Shown: positions 60,626 to 64,000 of the stretch, in pieces | How the letters are laid out: each line of letters opens with the position of its first letter | Numbering within the stretch: position 1 is the first letter of the stretch | Assembly: GCF_026914265.1 (NCBI RefSeq) | Contig: NC_069136.1 | Span: forward strand, 1,413,001 to 1,477,000 | Direction of reading: 5' to 3' | DNA: 64,000 nucleotides | Origin: Mya arenaria | Taxonomy: Eukaryota; Mollusca; Bivalvia; Myida; Myidae | The notes under the pieces: model-generated | Told to the model about the DNA's origin: nothing | Seen by the model: only the letters and a program-made list of their open reading frames with translations | Database searches by the model: none | Translations under genes and position numbers: made by a program

Positions 60626-61111
60626 TATTGCGGGAACTACTTTAGTAAAATGGTACTATTTATAGTAGCATGTGTATTATTGACGGATAAATATCGACAT
60701 GCATCCATGCTCAGCTTCTGCCAAAACAACGTTCATATGTCAGGGTTAATTATGTGATATTTTATTTCATTATTTGATTGAATCTCCATAGCCTTTTCAG
60801 TAAAACCTAGAGGTTTCATATTACAAAAAATACAAATAACATATAACATGACATGCATAAGTCTAAAAACAGTTTTAAATCAATCTAGTTAATTTTCCAT
60901 TCGTTACTTCAGGTGGCTTGAAACAATGACTTGTCTCCTATTTGCTGTCATAGCACATAATAGTATTAATTGAAAGGGTGTTCAAATAATTTGTTTCATC
61001 TTTTCAGCACGAAATAGTGACATGTTGTATTAAATTCCTGTATATAAACCTCTTGCGTCAGGTATCAAAATTCGCTCTAACCATAATGTAAAAACCTAGT
61101 TAAAATGTGTC

Positions 61112-61215
61112 AGGCGTTAGACCTCTGGCGTAACAGGGTTTATGTTGAAACTTTTGACTATTGAGCTTGTTTCTGTAGTTTTTCATATTAATATTGTAAA
61201 ATTTTTTTATTGAAA
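61112..61215. repeat. Dispersed repeat, copy 3
   Basis: AACAGGGTTTATGTTGAAAC, ACTATTGAGCTTGTTTCTGT and TTTTTCATATTAATATTG match the copies at 18635 and 57650. Confidence 0.5.
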
Positions 61216-61886
61216 AACTGTTTTTATAGTTTATATAATGTCGGACAAGTGCGCTTTAAGGTCTTTATCAATAGAATATGAAAATTCGGCCAAGTGCTTT
61301 GAAATCCAAATTAACATGACTAGGCTTCATATCCCCGAAGGACTCCACGCGTACTTTGACCAACCCAATTGCGTTCATATCCCCGATAATGACATCAACC
61401 CCGCAATTATTTTTTTATATTTACACCAATAGTTTATTATTTTATTTAAGATATGTTAAAAAAATACTTCATTTCATTTCGGATTACCTTTCAGTGATCC
61501 TTTCTTACCCATTATGAAAATAAGACGACCCGACTGTTACCGGAAACATTTTTTTCAAATGACGCGGGAAAAGATTAACCACTTGAAATCACTTTTAAAT
61601 GTACAATTGAAACACCTTTGGCAACAAAACGTTTAAAATATAATAACTTTACACTTTCAAAAATGTTGATTTCTATTTTACAGGACCTGCTGACACAATA
61701 CAAACAATAACAAGATCAATAGTTTTTATGTATATTGTTATGCGATGAATTCCGATCCAAACATATCCGAAGATGTTGCGTCCATCGATTGATGAACGCA
61801 ATTGGCAAATGGCAGTTCATTTAAGGAATGGAAGTTGAGGTGTAAATATTCACTTTTTAATCATCTTATGATATCATGCAATGCCT

Positions 61887-62123
61887 CTAATTGATTTCGA
61901 TCATGTTAAAATCCGGATTATCTACTTCAAGAAAAATGAAGCCCCTCTTCAGGAGGTCAAGTATACCATTAATGGTATTGATGGCGAGGGCAAATCTGTC
62001 AACTTGGTAGACATCTTCTGCTGTGGCATAACATACCTTCAAGCCACCGTCCATGAGTTTCATAATGGACAATTGCCCTAGTTGTGCAGTCTTAAAGGGC
62101 CGATTGCTAACAGTATTGCTCAT
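61887..62123 (-). other. 78-codon open frame, protein-like but unrecognised
   Basis: The minus-strand frame (MSNTVSNRPF, KLMDGGLKVCYATAEDVYQV, ALAINTINGILDLLKRGFIF) has balanced amino-acid composition, unlike most chance frames here. No motif, splice site or repeat copy supports it as a gene. It may be a fragment of a retrocopy or transposon protein. Confidence 0.25.
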
Positions 62124-63330
62124 TCAGATGAATATGATAATTTATTAATAAACGTTTCGTAAAATTAATTTGAGCCCAGCAGCTGGCTGGGTATATAGAT
62201 CTAATGAATTGCTGGGATCTTATTTAAGCCGTGGATGATTATAATGGTAATACTTTGGAAGGTACTTTCCTTTTGTTTTTTTAGATGAATTCCTTACCCT
62301 AATTTTTTTATTATGGCGTCCTTATATAACTAAGCTTTTAGTCCTTTGATTTAATTAAAAAATGCAGATTCGTGTTATCTGTAAAACCATGTTTCATTTG
62401 TTTTGTTCGCTCGGAATGGTTCAGTGTATAAAGTCACTTTATTTCAATATTTCACTTAGGAAATATCATTTGGAAAAATATTTTAGCAAATAGATTTTGT
62501 AAGTTTATTTTTAATAATGTTTTTATTTTTTATTTTATACATTGATTTAGTACAATGATGCTTTTCATTAAGAAACTATTAGTATGGTCACATAGTTTTA
62601 ATTTCTTTATTTGCTAAGGCAAATTGCGTGGGATTTTAAAAATATCAAACAATAACTACATCATATGTTAAAAAAAACCCCTCTAAATCGTACCTTCGTC
62701 TGGAGATTGAGTCGGGATTTCTTATCGTAGAAGTACTTATGGTTTACCTATTAGTTTTATTATTATTTGTTTTATTCTAAAAGTTTCTCAAGTTAATGCA
62801 TACTTCCCTGAATTGTTATAAACTATTGAAGCTTTTTTATTCTTTACAACTTAATTGTGCAATTCCTTTATGTTATAACAGTATTTCAATATAGGAGAAA
62901 AAAGTATTATGATACATGCCCAAAATGCAACATTTCGGACTATGATTTATTCTTATATTTTTTCTGCTTTTGTTTTCACATGTTATGTCAGGTGTTACAC
63001 AGTATAATGAATAAACCATTAAATGCGAGTCACCATAACAATATACCAAATAAGCTTGCGCTCGAAGTAGTATAGAAAACAACCCCGATTTCTGTATAAA
63101 CTGTCACAAAGTATAGATACATAAAGATTTAATAATTCTACTAATCTAAACCATAACATTATCTTCGTGCACAACTTTTGAAATTTAATATTGTATTCCA
63201 CATTCATTAACTTTCCATTGGAATACATATGGAAACTCGTAGTCCAAAACCATCTTTAATTATGAATCATATAATATATTTTTAACACATCAAAATACAT
63301 CTTATTACTTGTATCATATTCCGCTCTAAG
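62124..63330. other. Intergenic, no gene recognised
   Basis: AT-rich, with only short frames on both strands that lack motifs. Confidence 0.4.
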
Positions 63331-63334
63331 TAGC

Positions 63335-63560
63335 CGATCCGTGGGCTAGGGGAAAACACATTTGATAGTCAATTCGGGATCGCTGGTTCGATTCTCCACC
63401 GCATCACTAAAACATTTACTAATCGTTTTCCGGGAGGAACGTTATGTTGTGGTCCCGTATGACAGTGCTTTACATACATTCACACTATAACAAATAAAGA
63501 CTCAAGGTGCAAGAGCGTACGGAATATCACGGGTTCAAACCCCGGCCGCGTCTGCAAAGA
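63335..63560 (+). repeat. Two tRNA-like (SINE-type) fragments
   Basis: B-box-like GGTTCGATTCT (63384-63394) and GGTTCAAACCC (63532-63542), each in a short T-arm context, lie 148 bp apart. Neither has a full cloverleaf. They are likely SINE remnants rather than tRNA genes. Confidence 0.4.
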
Positions 63561-63839
63561 GCTAGGGTATGACACTCTGATCTCTTGTATCTCACTCTTT
63601 ATTTACAAGTCTTCTTATATATATGTTTAACAAGAAATCGCAGTCACTTTAATCGCATGTCATTTCGGCATTTAAGAAAATTTAAATCGTGATTGCGTCA
63701 CGCTGGAGTCAAGCCAACCCTAGCAACAACTAATCCTTGGCGACCAAGTGACTTCCGTTAGGACAACCTTGACAACTATAAATTGCCTTAGCCAACCATT
63801 GATTCCCTAATATGATATGTATTTGCTTTTTGCGACTTG

Positions 63840-64000
63840 CAACGTCTTCTTGTAATTGAATTTCAACAACATACGCAGTTATGCTTGTAGCTTAAAGTCA
63901 TGGTTAACAATCAATATGAACACTATGTCCGCACTTCACAGTTTGAAATGTTCGTCTTCACTTTCCTGAAACTTATATTCAACCATTATTATCAGTGCAT
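63840..64000. other. Array flank block at the right edge (matches 34795-34957)
   Basis: AACGTCTTCTT, TTGTTAACAATCA-like words, GAAATGTTCGTCTTCACTTT and TCAACCATTATTATCA-GTGCAT correspond in order to 34799-34957. At gene B that sequence lies about 1.0-1.2 kb downstream of the stop codon. Another copy may therefore begin just beyond the window. Confidence 0.6.

Noticed and set aside
63384..63542. tRNA genes at the two B-box sites
   Set aside because: No A-box at proper spacing and no acceptor or anticodon stems could be drawn, so they are recorded as SINE-type fragments.

Overview
The window is eukaryotic nuclear DNA: AT-rich, with short exons flanked by GT/AG introns, low gene density, tRNA-derived SINEs, minisatellites and several kinds of transposable element. 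The repeat landscape and the secreted cysteine-rich gene family suggest a mollusc, most likely a bivalve. That assignment comes from general familiarity with such genomes and not from a marker gene. The species cannot be named.

The backbone is a tandem array of one gene family, all on the minus strand. From left to right it holds: the first exon of a copy continuing off the left edge (64-97); complete gene A (19960 down to 8258, 7 exons, 313 aa); complete gene B (46069 down to 35986, 7 exons, 310 aa); and a broken copy with only a stop-containing last exon (50731-50931) plus a smaller 3' scrap (50311-50372). The last 160 bases of the window resemble the sequence about 1.1 kb downstream of gene B, so a further copy may start just beyond the right edge. 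Genes A and B encode secreted, probably GPI-anchored proteins made of three repeats of a two-exon, six-cysteine unit. Intron phases alternate strictly 1-2-1-2-1-2. I do not recognise a named family and assign no function.

Flanks and introns are duplicated along with the genes. Related minisatellites sit in the same introns of A and B but have expanded differently: intron 6 has about 47 copies of 34 bp in A and a decayed array in B, while intron 3 has about 7 copies of 46 bp in A and about 28 copies of 47 bp in B.

Between genes A and B, 20018-30757 is one Ty3/gypsy LTR retrotransposon with a 5-bp GGTAC target duplication, inserted 53 bp upstream of gene A's start codon. Its left LTR is split by a 5.2-kb Helitron-like insertion (20032-25254), which itself carries two MITE-like elements. 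A 1.6-kb piece of its coding region is inverted between two copies of a 6-bp inverted repeat. Other mobile remnants are a TIR element (713-3032), a LINE endonuclease fragment (about 5980-6930), a second badly decayed gypsy element (about 53.75-57.5 kb), SINEs, fold-back elements and dispersed repeats.

From about 51 kb to the right end there is no convincing host gene. It holds decayed elements and a few short unrecognised open frames.
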